From Azadirachta indica (taxonomy: Eukaryota; Streptophyta; Magnoliopsida; Sapindales; Meliaceae): a DNA stretch of 64,000 nucleotides. The stretch covers positions 4,654,741 to 4,718,740 of the forward strand of contig CM040441.1 of NCBI GenBank assembly GCA_022749755.1, in the 5' to 3' direction. This document shows, one piece after another, positions 36,071-47,568 of the stretch; position 1 is the first letter of the stretch, and every line of letters starts with the position of its first letter. Below the pieces are notes generated by a model that was given only the letters and a program-made list of their open reading frames with translations, was not told the DNA's origin and ran no database searches. The position numbers were made by a program, and so were the translations under genes.

Positions 36071-37560
36071 GTAGGAGAATATAAATGAACACTGTTATAG
36101 TGTGCCTTCAAATTTATTAACATAAATGGTGAGATTTCTACTTTTTCTGAGAGAGTCCCACACATTATGTAGCATAGGACTTAAACTAATACCCTCTATT
36201 TGGAGGACACTGAGTCCTACCACTCAACCATATGTTAGGTAATATGTTAAGGCATATTTAATACTATTAGCTTTTAGGTGACAAATTAGGACATATTTAG
36301 TACTACCGGCTTTAATTTAATTGTGACAGTAAAGTAGAAGAAATTGCTTGACACATTAATTTTTAGTTGAATCCACTCAATTTTTTTTAGTAATATGTGA
36401 CATATAATACATTTATTGTATAAGAACTGCAACTTTAAAATCAAAACACTTCAATCCAAAACATATGGTTACATTAATTAAGGAAAAGTTATAAATTGCT
36501 AATATAACTCTTTAATACTTTCAATATTAATTTTAAATTCTTATGCTTTTGGTTAATATCAAAAAGTCTCTACAATTTTTCATGTGCATTAAAGTAATTT
36601 TTAATTTTTACCAACAAAAATTCAAAATTAAGTTGCAACTGTTCATAATATCCTTGTTAGACCGTGATAATTTCGAATAATCAATTATAATGATTAACAG
36701 ATTAAATTACTAATGAAAATTAGTGAGTGCATTGAATTAAAATAATATTTCGCTAAACTGGAGGGACTTATAGGAAATAATATAGTTTGGATTCCTTTTA
36801 AAAAGTATTTCTTTTGTCTGTTTGTACCTGGATATCGAAACGGAAGCGCTTGGTGCTTGCAGACGCCGGAATAAACAGCCAAAGTAAGCAGCAAATTTTG
36901 AACGCTTCTTGAAGAAGCACCGACTATGATCGACGAACGATGATGCAAGAATAGATCCAATCAAGGCTCTTTCCTCTTAGTAAATTTTAGAAAGCAGATT
37001 TCACTCGAATTAGGTGCATATTTTTGCCTGTGACTGCAATATAGATTCAATCAAGATTTTTTTGACTTTCGGTAAAAATTTTATATAATATCAATAGGTC
37101 GTATATTTAATTTATAATATTAAAAGGAACACAAATAACTAATAAATGTTATAAATTAATCCCTGGCAATGGAAAAGTAAAGATCATATAGGGATAGGAC
37201 GATTTTGCAAATGAACATTATAATTTTAACAATGTTAATTAATTTTGTAATCTAACATTATAATTTTAACAAATCCATCATGTGTATTTCTATCTTGAAC
37301 TCGATCTCATAGCTTATCAAATAGTAAAAGCTTTGCAAGTTTGAGAAGCTCGGCAGAATTTGATTGACAGACTTGAATCTTCAGATGAATGATGGAATGA
37401 CGGATTTTGTCCCAGGATGCCATCTTGCTAGATAAGAACGATAGACGGGATTGCATAAGCTGTGTCAGTCACCAAGATGCTAAGCTACCAACTCATCACG
37501 TGAATGAATTAATTAAGAAGATCATACAGATTTGAGTCAACTTATCAAGCAAAGAAATCT
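36071..37560. other. No gene recognised
   Basis: A ~90-codon minus-strand frame near 36694-36960 has no family motif that I can name. The GC-richer patch 36830-36960 may be an exon relic. Nothing else stands out before the direct repeat at 37.57 kb. Confidence 0.4.
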
Positions 37561-37569
37561 ATTCGAAAG

Positions 37570-37920
37570 AGGCCAAATAACAAGGATTTTTTCTCCATGG
37601 GAGCACACACACGTTCTTGAATGGGTATTGTCTACTTGTGTATTCACAGGTATAAATGGCTATCTTCAGCCCAGGCCCAATTTCATTGATGGTACCAGCC
37701 CAATTTCACTGCAGGTATCAGCCCAAATCTGGCCATTCCACCTCGGTTGCTGTGAAGTTTCAGCTCTGGAATCTGTTTTTGTTCATTAAGACAAGAGCAC
37801 TCTCCAACAAGGGAACTCCATCTGGCATAAACAAGACAACTTAGCAGAGAAGAAACTAAAAAAAGAAGATGATAGAAGAACTAGAATAGCAACAAACTAG
37901 TCATCAGCATCGATCTTATT
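37570..37920. repeat. Direct repeat copy 1 flanking the protease gene
   Basis: It matches 41015-41330 in the same orientation. Shared blocks are GGCCAAATAAC-AGGA, CGTTCTTGAATGGGT, GTATCAGCCCAAATCTG, GTGAAGTTTCAG and GTTTTTGTTCATTAAGA. The two copies lie about 3.45 kb apart and bracket the SAG12-like gene, a footprint of segmental duplication. Copy 1 has an extra internal partial duplication of the TATCAGCCCA region (37690-37730). Confidence 0.85.
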
Positions 37921-38192
37921 AACTCAAACAGAGATAATCAATAATAAAAGAATTCATTACCCAATGGATGATTGTGTATGTGATATTGACCATCATTCCA
38001 TAGAAAAGACACGAGCAGCCGCAATCGCGGAGATAATTGTGTTCCAGTCCGGTTACGCGTGTTTGATTGGCTTCAAATTGTACATGTGAGGCATGACCCG
38101 CGACGTCAACGCAATGGTCGCCTAGCTGCATGAAAAATTGAGGATGTTCCACGCATGCATTGTTCAAAACAACGAATCCATCTTTCTTTATA

Positions 38193-38285
38193 TAGCTACG
38201 TTGCGTGCTCCACTTCTTCATTGCTTACAAATTTACTAAAACCCAAGGAAGCTACGAAAAACCTTGTCCCACTTGCAAAATATCA
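38193..38285 (+). promoter_or_regulatory. TATA region and leader of the SAG12-like protease
   Basis: TTTATATAGCTACG at 38191-38204 is a good TATA box about 90 bp before the start codon at 38286, which suggests transcription starting near 38220-38230. An upstream in-frame ATG at 38205 would put a non-signal extension before a good signal peptide and lies at the TATA box itself, so 38286 is the better start. Confidence 0.6.
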
Positions 38286-39433
38286 ATGGCTTCAACACTT
38301 GAAAAAGCCTTTCTCTTTCCTATGATGTTGATCATTCTGGTGACTTGCGCATCTCATGTTTTCTCCCGCACATTGCAAGAGTTATCCTTTGTTGACAACT
38401 ATGAGCAATGGATGACTGAGTATGGACGCACTTACCAGGACGAGACAGAGAAGCAAATGCGTCTTAATATATTCAAACAAAATCTTGAATACATTGAGAA
38501 AGCCAATAAGGAAGGAAATCGGACATACAAGTTAGGCGTAAATGAGTTTTCAGATTTAACTAATGATGAGTTTCGTGCTTTATATACAGGATACAAGATG
38601 CCGAGCAACTCACGACCATCCACAACGTCATTCAGGTATGAAAACCTGACTGATATTCCTACTAGCAAGGATTGGAGAGATGAAGGAGCTGTTACCGGTA
38701 TTAAGCAGCAAGGCAGTTGTGGTAAGTGAGCAAGTTTTATATGCTTCTAATTAATTTTATGACTTTACTAATTAATTAATACTATTTAACTTTTCAAAAT
38801 TTTTTTTCTCTAACTTATTTAATTAATGATTTCTACCTAGGATGCTGCTGGGCATTTTCAACAGTGGGAGCCTTGGAAGGAATGATTCAAATTAATACGG
38901 GAAAACTGATTCCGCTTTCAGAGCAACAATTAGTAGATTGCTCCACTAGTTACGGTAACCAAGGATGTAATGGGGGTTTCATGGATAATGCCTTTCAGTA
39001 TATTATAGACAACAAGGGTATAGCCACCGAAACAGATTATCCATACCAAGAAATGCAAGGAACTTGCGATGCACAAAAGGCAGCCATGGCGGCGGCCCGA
39101 ATCAGCAAATTTGAAGATTTACCAGCGAATGACGAACAAGCACTACTGAATGCTGTAAGCATGCATCCAATATCTGTTTGTATCGAAGGCGGTGGACAAG
39201 ACTTCCAAAACTACCAAAGTGGTGTTTTCAATGGACAATGTGGGACTCAGTGTGATCATGCTGTTACTCTCATAGGGTACGGAACGTCTGAAGATGGGAT
39301 GAATTACTGGTTAATTAAAAATTCATGGGGCGAGACTTGGGGTGAGAATGGCTATATGAGAATTCAGAGAGATGCTGGTGTTCCCGAAGGCCTCTGCGGC
39401 ATTGCCACTAAATCTTCCTATCCAGTTGCATGA
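38286..39433 (+). CDS. SAG12-like papain-type cysteine protease
   Basis: Exons 38286-38721 and 38841-39433 join in frame to 342 residues, a usual length for C1A preproproteins. Residues 1-27 form a signal peptide (FLFPMMLIILVTCASHVFS). The propeptide has the ERFNIN pattern (EKQMRLNIFKQNLEYIEKAN) and NEFSDLTNDEF. The mature enzyme begins near IPTSKDWRDEGAVT. Active-site residues are all present: Gln142, Cys148 in GSCGCCWAF, His285 in CDHAV and Asn306 in KNSWG. GCCWAF, with Cys before the catalytic Cys, is the SAG12-group form. There is no granulin domain and no C-terminal KDEL. Such enzymes are made as zymogens, act in vacuoles and take part in senescence, cell death and defence; the substrate is not known. 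The intron splits the GSCG|CC motif. No lesion is seen. Confidence 0.95.
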
Positions 39434-41010
39434 GTATTAATGAATTGATTCCAAAAGATATACGTCCATGCATCATGCATGCTTATGAATGTTTACCAAT
39501 AAGTTCCTTTTTTAATTTCTTTAATTTCCTAAAGTGCTTTTTGCTTTGAAAAGCCACTATCACATGTTTTATTTTCGTTCAAGTACTTTCAATATTATGA
39601 TATATATTACTTCAGTGGTTCTCTCAAGGTCATATTCTTTTTGATTTTGTAGTATTGCATGGAAATTTTTACCTAGATGCCAGTATTTAAATGGGCGTCA
39701 TCGTATATCTTGTTTCAAATATAAGTTCGGTTTTATTTCATTTCTTTGTCATTTACCTTATATATATATATATATATTAATTATATTTGCAGCTAGCATA
39801 TGTATCGAATAATAGTAGCTTTTAAGTTGGTAGACTCAGAGTTGCTCGTCATTTGAAGCTCAAGTATACACAAACAAATAACATTATTGGATTTTTGTAA
39901 GATTCAAGTCTACTAAGATTTCACATTCGTAAAATTAAAAGGGAATGCCACTTTGATATTTTAGAACAATAAAATTATTTACCAAGCTTCTATCTTTTAT
40001 TTTTAATTAATTAACTAAGCACCAAGAGAGGGGAGAAAAAATTAAATAGGAACTTGGAGAGGATCACTCTGCTAAGTGATACAGTTCAAAAATGTTCTCA
40101 GGTTTGTTACGTACTTTGTCAACTACCCTGTCATCTTTTTTGAAGATATTAAAAAAGACAATTCACTTTCTTTATTCATCAAGCTTCTACTATTAAAGAT
40201 TTTTTTGATGCATCACATTCACATTTTGATTAATCAAAAATTTATAAATGGTAATTATCATTTAACTAATAAATGTACACTTCATAAATCAAACCCAAAT
40301 AAATAAATAAAAAATTAACCCCTACTATTTTTGTAGGCAATAAATGAAATTGAGTAACTATATATCAAGCCTCAACTAATAGCAAGTATTAATTGTATCA
40401 GGAATACTTTATTTATTTTTTCTTCAATTACAAAGCTATATATGTATATATATATAGATAACGGAACGGAACGTCATCATCAGTGTTGTGAATTAAGGCC
40501 GTAACACTAGAAAAAAACAATCACATACGTTGACCTTTTGACTCCTTATTTCTTGTTCAATTGGCTTAGATCTAACTTCAGGTGATTAAGATATACAACT
40601 TTCTTGATGTATACATAAATTTTCTTTTCTATGACCGTTGATGTATTACAACATGCAAATTTTACAACACAGAAATTTATTAACAATATTAATAATAAAT
40701 TTATTAACATATGTATATTATTTATCTCTTTCTTACACGAACAAATAAAAAATAATTTAATATATGTTTAATCACTATAATATATGATTACCTTAAACAT
40801 TAAGCACCTAAGTAATAATTTTTAAAAACACCAAAGATATTTGCTGCAAAAACTATAATAGTAACAGACTGAAGACTCGTTATTACTCACAGTATGTCAA
40901 CAACAGCGATAGGCTAATGAGAACATAACCTGGCGTCAAAAGCATTGGCAGCAATCCCCAGTGATTAACATTATTAATTTAGCTGCTTGATTGACGCAGG
41001 ATTATAATTA
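39434..41010. other. 3' flank of the protease, no gene seen
   Basis: The likely 3' UTR runs to about 39600. The rest is AT-rich, with (TA)n runs near 39760-39778 and 40440-40460. Short frames have no motif. Confidence 0.5.
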
Positions 41011-41014
41011 TTGA

Positions 41015-41330
41015 GGCCAAATAACGAGGACTTTCTCCGCATGGGAGCATTGCCCTGTTAATTATATACACACACATACACGTTCTTGAATGGGTGTTGT
41101 CTTCTTGTGCATTCACACGTATAAATGGACATCTTAAGCCCAAGCCCAATTTCGTTTCTGGTATCAGCCCAAATCTGCCCATTCCACTCCGGTTTACTGT
41201 GAAGTTTCAGATCTGGAATTTGTTTTTGTTCATTAAGATGGAGCAGTCTGCTACAAGAGAAAATAGATGATAGAACTAGAGCAGTAGCTAGTGTCATCAG
41301 CTTCGATCTAATTACAATAACATACTCCAA
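41015..41330. repeat. Direct repeat copy 2 flanking the protease gene
   Basis: Same orientation and blocks as 37570-37920. It lacks the internal extra TATCAGCCCA copy and has a CA-rich insertion near 41066-41085. No protease sequence follows it, so if a second gene copy was once here it has been lost. Confidence 0.85.
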
Positions 41331-42490
41331 GCAACAATTGCCCACTAATTAAGCTTACTAATTAGCAGGTTAAATGGCAGAGGTTTAAGTTCTTTGTATG
41401 GTTTTCGAAGAGTACAGCATAGAAAACTTCTGTTGAGTCGCTGTGCCAATGAAATCTGCAATTCAAGTTGCAATTAACCTGCCGGGAAATCTGGGAAACC
41501 GGGTTGCTTTCCACCCAATATATACGTGCATTGCGAGTGAGAATGTTATCTAAGAGCACAAATTCATCTTCCATTTATACCAGAATTAAGACCTTGTTTC
41601 CCACAGCTGTACATTTGATTTTAAAAATTTGTAGAGCCAAATGGAACCTTATCTAGTTAAAACATATTATCTGAACAAAACACAATATGATAATATGAAA
41701 GGAATAATTTAAAGAACAGATGTAAAATACACACACAGGTCCTTACTGCAATCATGAAAAAGAAAGGGCAAAAAGCAATTGACTGTAAAATACAAAGCAA
41801 GCAAGGGTCGCAAGTGAACAGTTTTGTATATGAATTTATTTTAAATGTAATAATTATGCACATTAGTTAAATAAAATTTCTATACTAATATTTTATGCAC
41901 AGTTTGCTTCATGAAAACATATGAAACATAAATATAAATCTTTGAAAAAATAACGAATTTCAATTTATAAATAATTTAATTATAAAACTAACATAAATAT
42001 AAATACGTAAATTTTTTCATGGGTTTTTTTATGATTTTCTTCGAACTTTTCTACTTGATGTCTATGCTAAAAGAAATGGGCGTCTATGGCATTGGGGTCA
42101 AGTAAACTCCTAAGAGAAGTCCAAGAGCCCAACACTCACCTAACCTAAACTGTAGAGCCTCACAATTGCAATCTCACAGTAGAAGAGAAAGAAAACAGTA
42201 CAATGCAGCCGTAGAATTAGCTACCGTTGATTATATGCACAACAATTGCAAGGATTTTAGATGGATTTTTAGGGTGGTGATTGAACAGTTCATTTTGTTT
42301 AGCATAGGACAACTTATGATTAGTACACTAGGAATTATCATGCAATTATATTTTTATCCATTGCCACTTCACTTTAACTATTTGTCACATTGCAACCAAT
42401 TGTCACAATCGTATTGATCACTACTTTCGTCATTGTTTATTTCACTATAAATATTATTAAAATTTTTGTTGAATGCTTTAGATAATAGAA
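41331..42490. other. No gene recognised; duplicated segment
   Basis: 41620-41960 is the second copy of the segment at 14885-15230. A 70-codon minus-strand frame (41362-41574) and an 83-codon plus-strand frame (42166-42417) lack motifs that I can place. Confidence 0.45.
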
Positions 42491-43260
42491 GAGTAAAAGG
42501 ATGTATCTAGTTGAAGTTCCATATAATTATCTGGTTGTCTTTTATTGGACCAAGTATATCTTGCACTAAATAATTTACATGAACCAAGTTACAACTATCA
42601 ATAAAAGCACCAAAATCCTGCACATGAAGATAAATTAGGATTACTAATTACCACCCAACTTTTTATCAGCTCCTAAAACTGAGTTGAAATCCCCAAGAAT
42701 AAGCCAAGGAAGGGATATTAACAATCCTAAAAGATCATGCTAGAAAGTTCTGTGATGGCGTAAAGAGGTCAAAGCATAGACAAATGTAGGAGACTAATGT
42801 TATGGACAAGAAATTGGAGATGACGAGAATGCCAGAACATAGGAGGAAAAGCATCCAAAGACACTATTGGTTAAGCAATATAGAGAAAATTTGGAGAATT
42901 AGACTTGTAGAGACATGAAAGTTCCATACCAATACTCCTAACAGTCAAAAAGAATACTTCCATTGAAACTTATTCCATTTGCGGCAAGGAAGCCTTCTTT
43001 GTAGTATTTTGGCCTGAATGACGTCTCCTAGTAATGATAAACCCTAGTTGTCTATCTCTTTGGTTGAATTAGTAAAAGCACCCGTCTCCAAAGTATTTGA
43101 AGAAACCTCCTAACCATCTTGATTAATACCATTGTCTTCATCATTTGTTCGTGTTTCACAAGCACAAACTATTGAAATCCCATGATTAAGCAATCTTATT
43201 TTCCCATTTTTGATGAAATCATGCTCTTCAAACAAGACGGCTTTGTTGCACTGTATGTTC
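42491..43260 (-). mobile_element. LINE (L1-type) endonuclease fragment
   Basis: The minus-strand translation has LPWLILGDFNSVLGADKKLG at about 42716-42650. This is the GDFN motif of AP-type endonucleases in non-LTR retrotransposons. Before it comes VYALTSLRHHRTF...LLGLLIS, and after it QDFGAFIDSCNLVHV, both in the order expected. A degraded linker region lies before it, up to about 43260. Stops and frame changes are frequent, no reverse transcriptase follows, and the piece ends near 42491. It is a 5'-side fragment of an L1-like element, inactive. Confidence 0.85.
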
Positions 43261-43784
43261 CTTCTCCATGTCCCTTGGGATGAATTTGTATAACCATGAA
43301 AAATTAAACCAATTAATTTTAATTAACTCGTGAATTTAACTGTACATTGTTCTATCCTAGTAATTAAAAAATCAATACCATTCATGATCTCTAAAAGTGA
43401 ATTTTTCTAAATGGTAACGTACTGCTTTCATCTTTGAAAAGTTTTCAATCTTCCAAACACGCTTATGTATAGCCGGTTGTAGATGTATTTTTGATCATCA
43501 ATGGGCATTCGCCTTTGGCAATGTTTCTTTCTTTAACAAAGACTTCTGCTCCAAAAATGCATGCATCTTTCACCTGGTATCCACCGGAAGCATCATCCAA
43601 ATCTTTGAAGTGGGCATAAAATAATCAAAGCTCATTCATACTTCAATTTGTGAAACCTTCTTTCCTTCCCCATGGCATCTAGGGTTGAAAAAATTATTAG
43701 AAAAATTAATATTTCTTCATATAAGTTCTAAAAATTTTATGGATACTAAAGGAAAAAAAATAGTAGTGACCTTGAAGAATCAAG

Positions 43785-46700
43785 TGTCGAAGAATTTCAC
43801 TGAAATGCAAAGTTAGGCACCAAATTCCATTGACTTCACCACTTCAAGAATGATGGCACTGAAATGCAAAGTCACCATTTTTTATTTTTCTTACATAATT
43901 AACAGATTTAATTATTGCACTCATGCCTATATAGGTGCCTTTGTATGCATTGTATAAACCAAGAAATGAAATAAAATATTTCTTCATGGTATCGAGAAGA
44001 TCAAAAAATGGCTGATAAGTCATCTACTAACTGTAGTCATTGCCATAAAAAAGGACATACCAAAGACCGATACTTTAAGATTGTTGGATCCAGACTAATG
44101 GGATCATAATCTTAAAAGGAACTGCAAGCAAGGGTTTACTGCCATTGTTGTTGAAACGAAAACAGACAAAGATATTGTTAAAAACACCTTTGTAATGATT
44201 GCGACAGCAGAAAATATGGGCAAGCCTTTCAAAACTTCCACATCTTTTTAGTAGTATATGGATAATTGATTCAAGTGCAACAAATCATATGAATTTTAAT
44301 TCTACACAAATCTCACATCTAAAGCCACTCTTAGAAAAAAAAAAGGTTTCTATAGCCAACAGTACCTTAACTTCAATTATTGGGGAAGGATCCTTGTCCC
44401 TTGTTATTACTATAAATTTAAATTTAGTATTAGTTAGATTATAATTTGTCGTTTGTTTCCCAAATGCCCAATACTTTATCTTGTGTTGTAATATTTTGTC
44501 CTAAATTTTGTATTTTTCTAGGATCGCCCTTTCATTAGAAAAGGTATAGTTGCTATCATCCTCCAACAGAATGAGTGTTCATCACCATAGATGTCGTTTT
44601 TCATGACATTTTATCATTTAGAGTCTAAATTTCAGCGTGAGTATGGACAGACAGAAATTCAAACCGTCACATATTATTTGCTTGCAGTAGAAGGTCAATT
44701 CATAGGAACCAAAGGTCATATTGAGGCTGTAAATTATCAAAATGAAGAAAGTGAGATTCAATTGGTAATGACTCTCAAACTGCAACGAGAAGCCAAGAAG
44801 CTAATGAAGTAGAAAATAAAATCAAGTTGCCATACACTTCCAAAATTTGAAATGACTTCAGCTTTACTCACCTTTCAATACGAGTCCCAAGCACAAGACA
44901 CTGATATACGCAACCAATCGATTGCAAAAAGTGCTCCTATAACCTCTGATATAATAAAAAAGGTACTTCTTCTATGTAAAAATAAAGGTATCCCTAAAAA
45001 GACATATAGGCATGACCTTTCTAGTAAAGTCAAATATCTTATGAGCCATTATATGTCTAACCATCATTTTTCATTATCTACTATATCTATTCCTAATAGT
45101 ATATAGGAAGCTTTGACTAACTTAAGATGGAAAGCTGCCATGAATGAAGAGATTTTATCTCTTCAAAAGAATGGCACATAGGAACATGTTGATCTTCCAT
45201 AAGAAAGAAACTAGTTAGATGTCAATGGATTTACACTATAAAGTACAAAGTATATGGCACCATTGAATGATTCAAAGTGAGACTTGTAGCAAAAGAATAC
45301 ACTTAGACCTATGGGATTCACTACACAAATATGCTTGCACCTGTGGCTAAAATCAACACTATACGTGTCCTATTATTGTTGGCTGCAAATCTTGATTTGC
45401 CATTTCAATAGTTTGATGTAAAATCTTGACTGGCCATTTCAATAGCTTGATCTAAAGAATGCATTTCTACATGGAGAATTATTTGAAGAAGCCTATATAG
45501 ATGTTTTACTAAGATGCATAGTACCAGACAAGCATAATCAAAAAGTATGCAAGCTGAAAAAATCTCTATATAGGTTAAAGCAATTGCTAAAGCATGGTTT
45601 GGAAGATTCAAAAAATATATAATAGATTTTAGATATCATCAGAGCAATTCAGATCACACTTTATTCCTAAAGAAGCAACGCTGCAAGATCATTGCCTTCA
45701 TTATTTATGTGGATGATATGGTGGTTACATGAAATGATGCTAAAGAAAGAGAATCTCTTTAGAAATACTTGTCAAGAGAATTTGAGATGAAGGATTTAAG
45801 TCATTTGAAGTACTTTCTAGGAATCGAGGTGTTATGAACTAAAAAAGGAATATTTTTGTCTTAAATGAAGTATGCTTTAAATCTTTTACATGAGACTAGT
45901 ATGTCAGCTTGTCAACTTAGTGACACTTTAGTAGAAAAAGGGTTGAAGTTATATATTAAATCTGATTAAATCCTAGTTGATAAGGAAAGTTACTAAAGAC
46001 TCATTAGAAGGTTGATGTACTTGGCTTACACAAGACTAGATCTTGCCTACACATTATTATTAGCCAATTTATGCAGAATCCTGGAGAACAATATATGAAT
46101 GTAATAATGTTTATTTTAAGGTATATAAAGTCTACACTTGGGAAGGGAATTTTATTCTCCAAAATTATAATCTTTCAAAGTATAGATGCATATATTGATG
46201 TTGACTAGTTAGAGAGATTGATGATAGATGTTTTACCTCAAGATGTTTCACCTTTGTGGGAGGTAACCTTGTCACATGGAGAAGTAAAAAAACAACATGT
46301 AGTTGCTTGTTCAAGTGCAGAAGCAAAATACAGAGGCCCTTGGACTTTGTGAAGCATTATAGCTTAAATTTCTCTTACAAGATGTAAGATATCCTCATCC
46401 ACAACCAATTTGATTATACTGTGACAATAAAGCTATATGTGATATTGTTCATAATCTAGTTTAGTATAATTATACAAAGCACGTTGAAATGGATTGGGTC
46501 TTTATCAATAAAAATTAGAGGAACGAGTTATGTAATTGTCTAAAATTCTGTCAAAGGATCAACTTGCTAATATTCTCACAAAATTAGTCTCAAATCACAT
46601 ATTCACAAAGTTTCTCAACGAGCTAGGTGTACGAGATATGTACCAACTAAAGGAAGAGTGTTAAAGAATTCCACAGACTTCACCGATGACAGCACTAAAA

Positions 46701-46826
46701 TGCAAAACTCTTCATTTCTTTTTATTTTTCTTCCTTAATTAACATATTTAATTATTGTACTCATGCCTATATAAGTGCCCTTGTATGCATTGTATAAACC
46801 TAGAAATGAAATGAAATATTTCTTTA
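43785..46826 (+). mobile_element. Ty1/copia retrotransposon with short LTRs
   Basis: The 5' LTR is 43785-43986 (TGTCGAAG...TTCTTCA) and the 3' LTR is 46659-46826 (TGTTAAAG...). They share TGCCTATATA-GTGCC, TTGTATGCATTGTATAAACC and AATGAAATAAAATATTTCTT. The 3' copy lacks ~34 bp. Directly after the 5' LTR, TGGTATCGAGAAG is close to the initiator-tRNA-Met primer site of copia elements (TGGTATCAGAG). AAAGGAAGAG before the 3' LTR is the polypurine tract. The 5-bp flanks (TCAAG and TGTAA) differ. Instead, both sides carry a ~90-bp host duplication (43690-43784 and 46836-46919). Confidence 0.92.
44010..46640 (+). pseudogene. copia gag-pol remnant
   Basis: In order: a zinc knuckle CSHCHKKGHTKDR (44029-44075) with its last Cys replaced; protease WIIDSSATNHM near 44258-44292; an integrase tail only (FFMTFYHLE near 44595); the reverse transcriptase with LKNAFLHGELFEEAY (45455-45495), LYRLKQ, FEMKDLSHLKYFLGIEV (45780-45830); and a degraded RNase H to about 46640. 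The integrase catalytic core is missing. More than ten stops are present. Near 45385-45455 a ~35-bp tandem duplication inside RT repeats the CCATTTCAATAG block. It cannot support transposition. Confidence 0.85.
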
Positions 46827-47397
46827 TGTAAGAAATGAAAATCATTAGAAAAACTAATGTTTCTTCATAGAAATGTGTACAAAGGGGAAAAAATAGTACT
46901 AACCTTGAGGAATCAAGAACTGGTCATTGTTCTAATCTAGTAAAAGTAGGCAAAAAATTGCGTGGATTTTCTAATTGGAATAAAAGCAATCTATATTTGA
47001 CATGTAGAGAGAGAGATGTGGACATTTCACGTTATTGCTTTTATTTCCTTTTAGGTAGGAAAGAAGTTTCCTACAACATTAAATCATCATGAATTCAACA
47101 AGAGAAAACTTAGTGGACATATGATTAAGTTAATTATTTGATATTATGTGAATATACCACTTTTATTTTCCAACTTCAAAATCCCCAAACTCATATTTCT
47201 CCTCTTCATTATTCTGCAAATGAAAACAATTGTATTTTAAAAATATAATGTGCTAATGGCACTTGTAAAATTGACCGTGCAATTGCGGTAAAAGTTTAAG
47301 TAAATTAGAAAATAGTTTTAAAAAACAATGCATATATTACAAAAACGTGAGGCAAAAAAAAAGACCAAAAATCAATGCACTTATTAATTAAATAAGG

Positions 47398-47399
<2 letters not shown>

Positions 47400-47432
<33 letters not shown>

Positions 47433-47462
47433 GTACTACTACTACTACTACTAGTAGTAGCT
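47400..47462. repeat. (ATT)n-(ACT)n microsatellite
   Basis: About ten ATT units followed by ACT units and a short inverted TAGTAGTAG. This is a simple repeat just upstream (minus-strand sense) of the split MATH pseudogene. Confidence 0.95.
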
Positions 47463-47568
47463 GAGCTTTTATTAGGGATCTTTCTTTTTCAATTTTTTGT
47501 TAAAAACAATATTAATTATTGTAAAGAGGATAATTCATGTCTAATTACAACCACATTAGAGCCACATG

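Larger units (their letters stand above)
43400..47230 (-). pseudogene. MATH (TRAF-like) domain pseudogene split by a copia element
   Basis: Minus-strand exon pieces match the second MATH gene at 51.8-54.0 kb. At 47225-47187: EEEKYEFGDFEVGK. At 47080-46905: LSLYMSNIDCF...AIFCLL and a Q.LIPQ end. At 43690-43400: RRFHKLKYE, GGYQVKDACIFGAEVFVKER, NIAKGECPLMIKN. A Trp codon is TGA after KLKYE, two or more frame changes follow, and a Ty1/copia element (43785-46826) sits in the intron between the second and third pieces. MATH domains bind short peptide motifs in adaptor and ubiquitin-pathway proteins. The gene is dead. Confidence 0.85.

Noticed and set aside
38205..38285. Upstream in-frame ATG of the protease at 38205
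   Set aside because: It coincides with the TATA region and would place 27 non-hydrophobic residues before a good signal peptide.
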